In this document: in pieces, positions 1 to 6,655 of the stretch | How positions within the stretch are numbered: position 1 is the stretch's first letter | How the letters are laid out: each line of letters begins with the position of its first letter | Origin: an uncultured Sphingorhabdus sp. | GTDB taxonomy: Bacteria; Pseudomonadota; Alphaproteobacteria; Sphingomonadales; Sphingomonadaceae | NCBI GenBank assembly: GCA_937873665.1 | Contig: CALMYW010000062.1 | Span: forward strand, 1 to 8,278 | Reading direction: 5' to 3' | Length of the DNA stretch: 8,278 bases | The notes under the pieces: model-generated | Told to the model about the DNA's origin: nothing | The model's database searches: none | Seen by the model: the letters and a program-made list of their open reading frames with translations, nothing else | Program-made: the position numbers and the translations under genes

Positions 1-118
1 GGTCGGCACCGGCCAACTCATCGGCGGTCTGAGCAATTTGCACCGGGATATTCAGGCGCCGATAGATGTTGGCGAAGGCCTGAACGTTTCCCAGCCCATA
101 GCTCACCAGCGTGATCAT
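1..118 (-). CDS. hisH: HisH-like glutamine amidotransferase subunit, N-terminal fragment (runs off the window)
   Basis: Only the first 39 codons are visible. The translation begins MITLVSYGLGNVQAFANIYR and continues to a TADELAGAD stretch. This is the start of the class I glutaminase HisH: a first beta strand, then the conserved YGLGN turn. The catalytic Cys-His-Glu triad lies beyond base 1. HisH releases ammonia from glutamine for a partner. In housekeeping histidine synthesis the partner is HisF, but next to a WbpG-type amidotransferase the known role (the Pseudomonas aeruginosa WbpG/HisH2/HisF2 set) is supplying ammonia to convert an N-acetyl sugar to an acetamidino sugar. The ATG at 118 overlaps the TGA of the upstream gene as ATGA, implying translational coupling. 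A GGAGGT sequence lies 12 bases upstream, slightly far for a ribosome binding site. A HisF-like gene is expected next, outside the window. Confidence 0.85.
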   Translation of the reverse strand, partial: MITLVSYGLGNVQAFANIYRRLNIPVQIAQTADELAGAD

Positions 119-1290
119 CGCTTGCCGCCGACCTCCAGCCCGAGCGCCTTCATCGCCCGCGCGCCAACGTCATAGATCCACCGCTGCGAGCGATAATCCC
201 GATAGGTCTTCTTCGGCAACTCCATGTAGCCGTTCAACTCGTCCACCGTGATCCCGAGCTTGTTAGCCACGAACTCAATGTCGTGGCCAATCGTCTCCTC
301 GTCGAAAGGCGGCGCCTTCAGCCGCTCCAACGCCTCGTCCCGCGTCATCTGGCCGGTTAGGATCAGGCTAGAAAACTGCACCTTACGCACGTCATAACCA
401 AAGCGCTTGGGCAGCCAATAGCTCTCGTAAAAGCGCGTGAATCGCGACTCGAAATGCTTCTGCGGATAGGGCTGCCAGCCGAAGCGCTCGCTGAGTAGCC
501 CCATCGCCTCCTGCTTGATGTAGGGGAGATAATTGAGCGGCCGGACGACCTTGATCCCCTTCACGTAGGGGAGATAGACCTTATGCCAAAGGATCGACGT
601 GACCGGGAAGTTGACCAGCGGGCGTGTACCAAAACGGCGATGGATGTCCCGCAGTTGGGTCGAGTCGCTCTGGTAGTACATCCACTCCACCGGGTTACGC
701 ACGCACTCGGTCGAGATGTTCGCGCCCGTCAGGATGTATTTCACCTTGTACTGGTTCGCAAACTTATACATGGTCGCGAAGAAGGCATGATCCTGCGGCG
801 TATCGATATGCGGTACACCGGACTTGAAGAAGGCGAGCTGCAAGTCCTTCATCTCCTCCCAGTCGATCACCTCCGTGTAAAGATCCAGTCCCAGCCCATC
901 CACCAAACGCTCGATGTTATTCACCGCGATCTGCGAGTTCCAGCCTGCATCGACATGGAAGACAAGTGGGCGGAGACCGAGCTGCTCCTTGGCGAGATAG
1001 GTGAGATAGGAGCTGTCGATACCGCCGCTCATGCCAATGATGCAGTCGAAATCCCTGCCTAAACCGGAACTGCGAATGATTTCACTTATGCGCTCTAAAT
1101 GTGCTTTGCCCCTATTATTCGTGTCCCAGTTAGGCTGGATTTTAGTGAAGAAAGTATTACAATGGTCACAGATACCATTTTCATCAAAAAAGATGGCGCT
1201 ATCAGTTGTGTCCATTACACAGTTATTACACATACCCATTTGGTGATGGGTATTATATATAACGTGATCCGGGTATTTTCGCTGGGTCAT
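115..1290 (-). CDS. wbpG: N-acetyl sugar amidotransferase, WbpG/PseA-type
   Basis: A 391-residue cytoplasmic enzyme of the N-acetyl-sugar amidotransferase family. Family members use ATP and ammonia to turn the acetamido group of a nucleotide-activated sugar into an acetamidino group (WbpG in P. aeruginosa O-antigen; PseA is the related enzyme for pseudaminic acid). Visible are two CxxC pairs near the N-terminus (C21/C24 and C41/C44, probable metal site), the PP-loop ATP-binding motif SGGIDSS at 88-94, HVDAGWN at 112-118, and a TGANISTEC segment further on. Length fits the family. The ATG at 1290 is favoured over M18 and M20 because GGAGG lies 7 bases upstream and because it overlaps the methyltransferase stop as ATGA. 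The following HisH start argues for a WbpG-like role, but the exact sugar cannot be read from sequence. Odd: roughly the first 210 coding bases are about 38% GC while the remainder is about 60% or more. Confidence 0.93.
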   Translation of the reverse strand: MTQRKYPDHVIYNTHHQMGMCNNCVMDTTDSAIFFDENGICDHCNTFFTKIQPNWDTNNRGKAHLERISEIIRSSGLGRDFDCIIGMSGGIDSSYLTYLAKEQLGLRPLVFHVDAGWNSQIAVNNIERLVDGLGLDLYTEVIDWEEMKDLQLAFFKSGVPHIDTPQDHAFFATMYKFANQYKVKYILTGANISTECVRNPVEWMYYQSDSTQLRDIHRRFGTRPLVNFPVTSILWHKVYLPYVKGIKVVRPLNYLPYIKQEAMGLLSERFGWQPYPQKHFESRFTRFYESYWLPKRFGYDVRKVQFSSLILTGQMTRDEALERLKAPPFDEETIGHDIEFVANKLGITVDELNGYMELPKKTYRDYRSQRWIYDVGARAMKALGLEVGGKR

Positions 1291-2258
1291 GAAGCAGCCT
1301 CCAAAGAGGCCCCATCAATAGTGCCGGAAGATTCAATCGCGCTAGAAGAAGCCGATTTGTAGAGAACCACAAAGAGTTCATTTCCGCCATTTAAGCGGCG
1401 TTGCAGATAACGCAGGGGGGCGGTAACGCCGCGCACGGCACGATAAATCGTTTCAAACTTGGAAGACGCTACAACCGCATATTTGCCAGGTGTAGCGGTA
1501 ACGTCCTCCCCCCTTATCTTGCGGAGAATCTTTGTAAATATTCGCAGCCAGCCACTGGTATATTCCGGCGTCGCAATATACACCACTTGCCACCCGGCCC
1601 TCTCACAGAGGGATCCCAAAGACCTAGCCGAAAAGACCCTCAAGTGTGCCTCGTCGAAATTTGGGGAGAGTGTCTGAAAGAAACGCTGCTGCCAAGAAGA
1701 TGCATTGGGGGTAGCAACGAATCCATATCCCCCAGTTTCGACTGCCTCGAACCCGGCCTGAAGATGCCGTAATGGGTCAATCACATGTTCAATAACATGA
1801 AACGAGAAGAAAGCACATGCTTGTACCCGCTGGGTAAGAAAATCTTGCGACTCAAACGAACCTGTTTCGACCTCGACACCCAGTTTCACTCGAAGTTGAC
1901 TAGCAAGCGTGTCGGAATACTCATACAAGACGGGCTCGTAGCCCCGGGTAATGAGCCATTCGGCGAAGTACCCAGAACCAGGACCAACTTCTATCACCCT
2001 CCCGCCAGGACGAATAAATCTCCCTACAAGCCTCTTCCTCTCAGCAAGGATCTCTAAGTCTACAATTGATGGACGATCCTGTAATATCGTAGGGGTGTCA
2101 CCATAATAATGCTGCTGAGCTACCTGGAAGTCAGTAGCAATATCTGCGATGTTAACCTTTTGGCAATGTTTACATAAAGGACAAACCCAATAAGCCAGTC
2201 CTGTCCTAATCATTACAAGGTGGGCTCTGGAACAGTGGCAAGACTCGCAGTTCTGCAT
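1287..2258 (-). CDS. Class I SAM-dependent methyltransferase with N-terminal zinc-ribbon-like Cys pairs
   Basis: A 323-residue protein, probably methylating a sugar or other component of the polysaccharide. The N-terminus has paired cysteines C4/C7 and C26/C29 (plus C9 and C32), a zinc-ribbon-like arrangement often seen ahead of the Methyltransf_23 fold. The SAM-binding motif I VIEVGPGSGYF is at 88-98. An acidic residue at the end of strand 2 (E113) fits ribose binding. A post-motif HVIEH segment is at 154-158, followed by a GFVATPNAS strand. No signal peptide or membrane segment is seen. The ATG at 2258 follows a purine-rich AAAGAGAGAGAT stretch that can serve as a weak ribosome site. A 50-base gap separates it from the glycosyltransferase upstream, and its stop overlaps the amidotransferase start by four bases. 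The methyl acceptor is unknown; O-methylation of a sugar hydroxyl is the usual role in such loci. Confidence 0.88.
   Translation of the reverse strand: MQNCESCHCSRAHLVMIRTGLAYWVCPLCKHCQKVNIADIATDFQVAQQHYYGDTPTILQDRPSIVDLEILAERKRLVGRFIRPGGRVIEVGPGSGYFAEWLITRGYEPVLYEYSDTLASQLRVKLGVEVETGSFESQDFLTQRVQACAFFSFHVIEHVIDPLRHLQAGFEAVETGGYGFVATPNASSWQQRFFQTLSPNFDEAHLRVFSARSLGSLCERAGWQVVYIATPEYTSGWLRIFTKILRKIRGEDVTATPGKYAVVASSKFETIYRAVRGVTAPLRYLQRRLNGGNELFVVLYKSASSSAIESSGTIDGASLEAAS
1298..1302 (-). promoter_or_regulatory. Ribosome binding site of the amidotransferase
   Basis: On the minus strand GGAGG sits 7 bases before the ATG at 1290, inside the last codons of the methyltransferase gene. It is the best Shine-Dalgarno match in the window. 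It decides the start in favour of ATG 1290 rather than the internal methionines M18 and M20, which have no comparable site. Confidence 0.7.
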
Positions 2259-2308
2259 TGATCTCTCTCTTTATTAGATTCCACCTTATCTCACTCGAGG
2301 CAGGGGTC

Positions 2309-3445
2309 TCATCCTGTTACCCGCTGAGCCAATTTACGATAATCTAAATAAGACCGCGCAAACTCGTATGAATTTTTTGCCATTAACTCAATATCTGCGA
2401 CACCAACCGCACGTATCGCATCTTGCAGATCATTTTGATTACGCACAAACCACCCATTTCCACATTTATAATATAAATGCGCTGGAGCATCGTCTATAAG
2501 CAACGCACACCGACAACCCATGCTATGCTGCATCGTAGCAGACTGTGTACCAGGCTGAACATACACATCCGCTGCACATAATAAGTCAGTTAGAGTCTCT
2601 GTATCACACCAGCCCAGGAACCGGATCCTAGTATCCGACTCGATCAATTGCAACGATTGCTCACGAATATCATCGCTTAAAGCGCCTGCAATTACAAAAA
2701 GCGTATTATCTGTTGAGGCATCCTTAAATGCTTTAAGCGCCTCGATAAGTTTCTTGCGCGCTGTCTGTTTTCCGGATTGTATTAGTATGCGATTCTCTGG
2801 CTTTGCATCAAGAACTGCGCGTCCCCGCTTACGGCGAAGAACATATTCATCATCATGTATTGGGATACAACCTAATGGGAAGAGTTCTAGCATGGATCTC
2901 TCAATTTTATAGAGATCTGCAACAAAATCTATTGCCTCCGTCGAAACGCACAATATCGCCTCACAGGGGCCAATTGCGGATCGCAGGACCGGCCCGTAGT
3001 ATCGTCTGTGCAAGAACTCCCGAGAAAGGAGGGTTCTAGCACTATTATTCCAGTCCTCATGACTATCTATAAAGAATTTTACGCCTGAATGCCGACGAAC
3101 ATAAGATGCAGCAGTATGCAGTTCCCAACCACAAGTGCCGTGAAACATAATCACGTCAGGGGCAAATCCCTCAAGCAATCTGTCGAGTCCAGCATGAACT
3201 CTTAGTTTTTTTGCGAGAAAGTGAGGCCATAAACGATAGGGAAGACGAATAACCCTCGCGTTATCAGAACCAATATACTCGCCAGGCTTAACATAAGTTA
3301 TCTTTTTATTCGCATCAAAATTCTCTGTTGAAGCGATCACTAATACATCATGACCAAAATTCACATGCTCACGAACAAGAATATTTTCTTGGTAAAAATG
3401 ATTATCGATATAAAAACAAGATAGGCAGAGATGCACAATTCTCAT
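2309..3445 (-). CDS. Glycosyltransferase, GT-B fold, GT4-like
   Basis: A 378-residue protein with two Rossmann-like halves, expected to transfer a sugar from a nucleotide donor to the undecaprenyl-linked repeat unit at the inner face of the membrane. The N-terminal half starts MRIVHLC and has the SFYxxxxFYQEN-type acceptor loop region and a HEDW segment at 129-132. The C-terminal half contains QSGKQTARKKL (223-233, the GK/RK phosphate-contact region), a strand VIAGAL (251-256), IRFLGW (274-279) and AADVYVQPGTQSATMQ (291-306). Length is normal for GT4. The EX7E motif usual at this last site is absent: neither glutamate is present around 299-307. I therefore assign the fold with confidence but not the donor. 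The start at 3445 has AAAAAGG about 10 bases upstream. It is the first gene after a 494-base gap, so it may begin its own transcript. Confidence 0.87.
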   Translation of the reverse strand: MRIVHLCLSCFYIDNHFYQENILVREHVNFGHDVLVIASTENFDANKKITYVKPGEYIGSDNARVIRLPYRLWPHFLAKKLRVHAGLDRLLEGFAPDVIMFHGTCGWELHTAASYVRRHSGVKFFIDSHEDWNNSARTLLSREFLHRRYYGPVLRSAIGPCEAILCVSTEAIDFVADLYKIERSMLELFPLGCIPIHDDEYVLRRKRGRAVLDAKPENRILIQSGKQTARKKLIEALKAFKDASTDNTLFVIAGALSDDIREQSLQLIESDTRIRFLGWCDTETLTDLLCAADVYVQPGTQSATMQHSMGCRCALLIDDAPAHLYYKCGNGWFVRNQNDLQDAIRAVGVADIELMAKNSYEFARSYLDYRKLAQRVTG

Positions 3446-3455
3446 TCCAAATTTA

Positions 3456-3462
3456 CCTTTTT
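3456..3462 (-). promoter_or_regulatory. Probable ribosome binding site of the glycosyltransferase
   Basis: Minus-strand AAAAAGG ends 10 bases before the ATG at 3445. It is moderate in strength, with spacing at the long end of the usual range. No in-frame methionine nearby is a better start. Confidence 0.45.
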
Positions 3463-3707
3463 AACATGACTTCTATCATTATGATTTGACTTAGTAAAGT
3501 CGTCCGAATTTTATTAATTGAACCGTGCAAGCGGATCGCTCAGATGCTAATCTAGTGACAGCAAGTCATCTGCACTTCATGCACACTTTTTGAATTTCAT
3601 TTATGACTGGATGAAAATATGAACTTAATGGGCTGACTTATCATGGAATATCCGCGATGATATGAATTCATTTGATCTTAACACTCATTATTCAGTCCAC
3701 ATTCCAT

Positions 3708-3735
3708 ATATTAGGTTAATTCTGCCGCTTGAAAA
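3708..3735 (-). promoter_or_regulatory. Weak sigma-70-like promoter candidate upstream of the glycosyltransferase operon
   Basis: On the minus strand, TTTTCA (3735-3730, four of six to the -35 consensus) is followed after 16 bases by TAATAT (3713-3708, keeping the important first TA and final T of the -10 box). It would leave a leader of about 255 bases before the glycosyltransferase. In AT-rich DNA such matches arise by chance, so this is only the best candidate seen. It would allow the genes at 3445-1 to be expressed separately from the polymerase. Confidence 0.22.
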
Positions 3736-3939
3736 GCGTTAATTTCTAAACCTGAGCACAGACGGAATTAACACCCCTGAAAATCAAGGATTGATCTTGC
3801 GCATAGAAATTAATTTATTGGGTTTATTTATATAACGGCGATATATTTTTCTAGGCCGCAACTCAAAATACTTCTAATCGAACCTTTCCAGATAATTTTT
3901 AAATAGACTAAGACAAAAACTGAGCGACTATTAGTAATA

Positions 3940-5376
3940 TTAATGATTATTGGCTTCCTTATTATTTTCATGTTCTGAATATAAAGAAAGTAATACTACA
4001 CCAACAATCATTCCATGACTAAGTAAAGCAGAACTCAAATCAGAGGAAGTCCATGCTATCCACAATGGATTAATCATTAATGAAGCCACCACCCACATCG
4101 GCACACCTGATATCACCAAAGAGCTCAAAATTTTAATAAAAACACCAAAAACTACTGAGTATAATAGTACACCAAATATCCCAAGTTGTGCAAAGCCAAC
4201 CGGTACCATACCCACATTTCCTCCGACAGCATCATTGCCTACTAATTCAGCACCCATAAGATGCGGTAGACTTTTGCCTGTATATTGATTTTCAACAACC
4301 CCGGAAAGCAATTTGTCCGAAAAAAAGACATGAGGGTTAGCATGAAAGAAATCAAACCACTCATAAGTCGCTGAAGCGGGCACAAAAAAAGGTCTGCGAA
4401 ATAACAGAGCTCCAGTTTCGTGTAATTCAAAGTATTCTACCACGATTAATGCCACGATCAGAATTGCAGAAGTGTAATAGAACAACGTAAAATATTTGAT
4501 ATTACTTTTATAAAAATACACCATGGCGACAACTAATAATGGCATAAACAGAACACCACGATGCGAAGTGAGCGCTGCAGCATATAATTGTACCGCCAAA
4601 GAAAAAAATATGATAGATTTATTTTTTTTTGCAATCCCAGTTGCTAGTAGAAAAATTGTGAACACTTTTACTGTCCATGCATTTATATAAGAAAAAAAAC
4701 TATAGTCAAAAACTTTAGAGACATCAGATCTAAACTCATAAATTCTTGCAATATCAAAATTTAAATAACTTATTGCCCCTGAGATAACTGACCACACAAG
4801 AAAAATTGCAATGAAAAATATGCATATTATGACGAGGAATGAGTATTTAATTTTGACTAATCGTAAATTTAATGGCTTTAAAATCCTTGCTTTAGATATA
4901 AAATTCACAATTAAAATACTAATTATTGACATAATCACTGGAAACACAGATCGAGAATCATCACACCCATACAGGGAGGAGATCGGTGCAATATAAAAGA
5001 TTATGGCAATAATATTTGAAAAATTAATGATATCTTGCTTTTTATCTCCGATCACCACCAAAGACGTTAGGAATAAAATTAAAGAGCTTAAATAATGGGT
5101 TAAATCAAAGCTAGAAGCGATTGGCCACAACGAATGATCTTGGAAAACAGGGGCAACATTTACAAAAAGTATTAGGTCAAGAGCTATTCGGTATAATAAT
5201 AGCGATAATAATAAGTTAATAGAAATGCTAAGATGGTAGGCTTTGTTGTTACTTTCTAGCATAAATTTACTATTTTGCAATAAGCTTTTAAGGGGTTTAG
5301 AAAATCGTGTTGTATATGCCTTTTTTAGTATGGCTAAATAAATCAGAATTATGCCAAAGTAATGTAAAATTCCCAC
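3940..5376 (-). CDS. wzy: Wzy-like O-antigen (oligosaccharide repeat unit) polymerase
   Basis: A 478-residue, very hydrophobic protein with roughly 11-13 predicted membrane segments (about 4-18, 50-72, 92-110, 118-135, 145-160, 178-198, 234-250, 253-268, 273-289, 296-314, 395-415 and 450-466). One long hydrophilic loop lies at about 315-390, carrying RRPFFVPA and a FFHANP segment. Wzy proteins typically have many membrane spans, one large periplasmic loop and low sequence conservation, so recognition rests on topology, the loop motif and context. It would join undecaprenyl-linked repeat units at the periplasmic face. The start is uncertain: GTG 5376 directly follows an in-frame stop and overlaps the preceding gene by 80 bases, whereas ATG at 5262 (M39) would leave a 34-base gap and remove the first segment. 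Neither has a clear ribosome site. GC is about 32-40%. An A9 run occurs in the coding strand. A transporter is less likely because no transporter motif is seen. Confidence 0.83.
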   Translation of the reverse strand: MGILHYFGIILIYLAILKKAYTTRFSKPLKSLLQNSKFMLESNNKAYHLSISINLLLSLLLYRIALDLILFVNVAPVFQDHSLWPIASSFDLTHYLSSLILFLTSLVVIGDKKQDIINFSNIIAIIFYIAPISSLYGCDDSRSVFPVIMSIISILIVNFISKARILKPLNLRLVKIKYSFLVIICIFFIAIFLVWSVISGAISYLNFDIARIYEFRSDVSKVFDYSFFSYINAWTVKVFTIFLLATGIAKKNKSIIFFSLAVQLYAAALTSHRGVLFMPLLVVAMVYFYKSNIKYFTLFYYTSAILIVALIVVEYFELHETGALLFRRPFFVPASATYEWFDFFHANPHVFFSDKLLSGVVENQYTGKSLPHLMGAELVGNDAVGGNVGMVPVGFAQLGIFGVLLYSVVFGVFIKILSSLVISGVPMWVVASLMINPLWIAWTSSDLSSALLSHGMIVGVVLLSLYSEHENNKEANNH

Positions 5377-6655
5377 CTATAAGCTTGCAAGTATTCTTCA
5401 TGTTGCTAATAATATCTATAGCGTCACTTGCCTGATTAATTCTCATGTATGAATCACAAAATAAACTTACCTCCATTAAAATAAGTGGCCGAACGCGTAC
5501 AGATAATATTTCAGATTGGGTTGCATCAAAGCCTGCATAATCAAAACAGGTACCACAACGAAATCCAGCGTGATCTGCATAACCTAACGTACTGTCGTAC
5601 GTCATGCCAGCATCAGACCATGCGCGTAGAGTAGCGGGTTGTGCCCAACGCAAATAATGCATACGCCCCCCCCATGCATCCTGCTGAATTCCCTCTTCAC
5701 TACAGATTCGACGCAACTGATCTGCCTCAAACTTTAACGCGGCAGGATCTTTATAAGTGTTGTAGCTGGGGTGTAGACCAATTTCATGACCACGGTTATA
5801 AATTTGCCTTAGCAACTTACGGATGGCTGGATGCTCGATGTCGTATTCAGCATCCAATTTGTCGCACGTACAACCGCAAATGAAATAAAAAGCACTGGTC
5901 ACTCCGTGCTTTTCGGATTGGTCCATAATCCAATTAAATGTATTAAATGGATCAACTGGTTGTAAAGAAAGCTTAGTATTCAAACGAACCCATGGCCCAG
6001 CCAGTGCGTAGAATAAATCACCGCGTGAAAAGTCTCCTACCATCCGCCGCAAAAGATTAATCGTGCTTGCGAAGCCGTAACGCGATGGCCGATCTACGTC
6101 ATGGGATAACTGCATCTGGTATGCATGCCGCTTTATAACAACACCTGGCCAATGACGCTGAATCACCTGGCCAAGCACATGTAACCATTCATCTACCACG
6201 GGGTGATCAAGATATCCGTGCTTCAAAGCATGCGATGAAGTTGCCGGAAAGCGCCCATGTTTATCCAGATCCGTCCTGCCAATTTCCTCTACTCGCGCGA
6301 GCATCCAATAGATCAAGCCAAAGATGTCATAGTGGATGACATATTCCGCCCTGCGCGATTCTATGAGCGGCGTAGGCAAATCAGCAACACCTGGTGCCGG
6401 CAAAGGACCACCTAGTACCGACTGCCAACTCTCATGCACTGCATCCCATTGGGAAAACGGCAGATCAGAGCGTGCCTCAGTAAAATAATCTTGCATAGAG
6501 TCAAAAACGATTGTTCCCTCGGCCCCGCCTAGTCGTAAAATAAAATGATGCTCCCCGCGTGAAAGATGCCAAGTATGACCAAATCGCTCGGCCAAGATTG
6601 TTTCCAACCAGCGCAGCACTGAATCAGTGATTGGGTATTTATTGTACACACGCAT
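5297..6655 (-). CDS. Polysaccharide deacetylase family protein (NodB-like, divergent)
   Basis: A 452-residue protein. The first ~180 residues are a family-specific N-terminal region; the rest resembles a CE4/NodB barrel. Visible motifs are LSHDVD (183-188, equivalent to the catalytic/metal aspartates), GHEIGLHPSY (289-298, metal histidine H295), GGRMHYLRW (329-337, motif 3 with R331), DSTLGY (354-359) and TLLWHN (431-436, motif 5 histidine H435). The second histidine of the classical HxxxH motif is not in its usual place. An unusual FICGCTCD cluster (C260, C262, C264) precedes motif 2. No signal peptide is seen, so it is probably cytoplasmic and may act on a nucleotide- or lipid-linked amino sugar. 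It could remove an N-acetyl group that the acyltransferase homologue upstream then replaces; this is inference. ATG 6655 has only a weak GGA nearby. The C-terminal ~70 codons are more AT-rich than the rest. Confidence 0.87.
   Translation of the reverse strand: MRVYNKYPITDSVLRWLETILAERFGHTWHLSRGEHHFILRLGGAEGTIVFDSMQDYFTEARSDLPFSQWDAVHESWQSVLGGPLPAPGVADLPTPLIESRRAEYVIHYDIFGLIYWMLARVEEIGRTDLDKHGRFPATSSHALKHGYLDHPVVDEWLHVLGQVIQRHWPGVVIKRHAYQMQLSHDVDRPSRYGFASTINLLRRMVGDFSRGDLFYALAGPWVRLNTKLSLQPVDPFNTFNWIMDQSEKHGVTSAFYFICGCTCDKLDAEYDIEHPAIRKLLRQIYNRGHEIGLHPSYNTYKDPAALKFEADQLRRICSEEGIQQDAWGGRMHYLRWAQPATLRAWSDAGMTYDSTLGYADHAGFRCGTCFDYAGFDATQSEILSVRVRPLILMEVSLFCDSYMRINQASDAIDIISNMKNTCKLIGGNFTLLWHNSDLFSHTKKGIYNTIF

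Larger units (their letters stand above)
3446..3939. other. 494-base AT-rich gene-free region inside the cluster
   Basis: All frames on both strands are closed by frequent stops; the longest peptides starting at ATG are under about ten codons. Base composition is about 35% GC, like the polymerase gene before it. It holds short dyads: CAGATG/CATCTG arms at 3541-3546 and 3567-3572 enclosing a smaller TGAC/GTCA pair, TATCAT/ATGATA arms at 3639-3644 and 3657-3662, and a 5-base CGCTT/AAGCG hairpin at 3728-3740. None has the U-run of an intrinsic terminator in the direction of transcription. A stop-free stretch of about 24 codons at roughly 3500-3571 on the minus strand matches nothing I recognise. 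It could be a promoter-bearing leader for the downstream genes, the decayed remains of a gene, or a recombination junction. Confidence 0.6.

Noticed and set aside
1..118. Housekeeping histidine biosynthesis HisH
   Set aside because: Overlap and coupling with a WbpG-type amidotransferase point to the amidino-sugar paralogue; no other histidine gene is visible.
583..1062. Plus-strand open frame of 159 codons
   Set aside because: It lies wholly antisense to the amidotransferase, whose motifs are intact. GC-rich DNA gives long antisense frames by chance, and its translation (rich in Arg, His and Asp) shows no recognisable domain.
3500..3571. Relic of a transposase or gene in the gap (about 24 open codons on the minus strand)
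   Set aside because: The peptide matches no family I recognise, is bounded by close stops, and has no terminal inverted repeats or target duplication around it.
3899..3939. Intrinsic terminator after the polymerase gene
   Set aside because: The AATAG/CTATT arms and the CTCAG/CTTAG pair make only weak, mismatched stems, and the T-run is in the loop rather than after a stem.
4242..4430. Minus-strand 62-codon frame inside the polymerase
   Set aside because: It overlaps the polymerase periplasmic loop in another frame and has no own ribosome site or recognisable feature.
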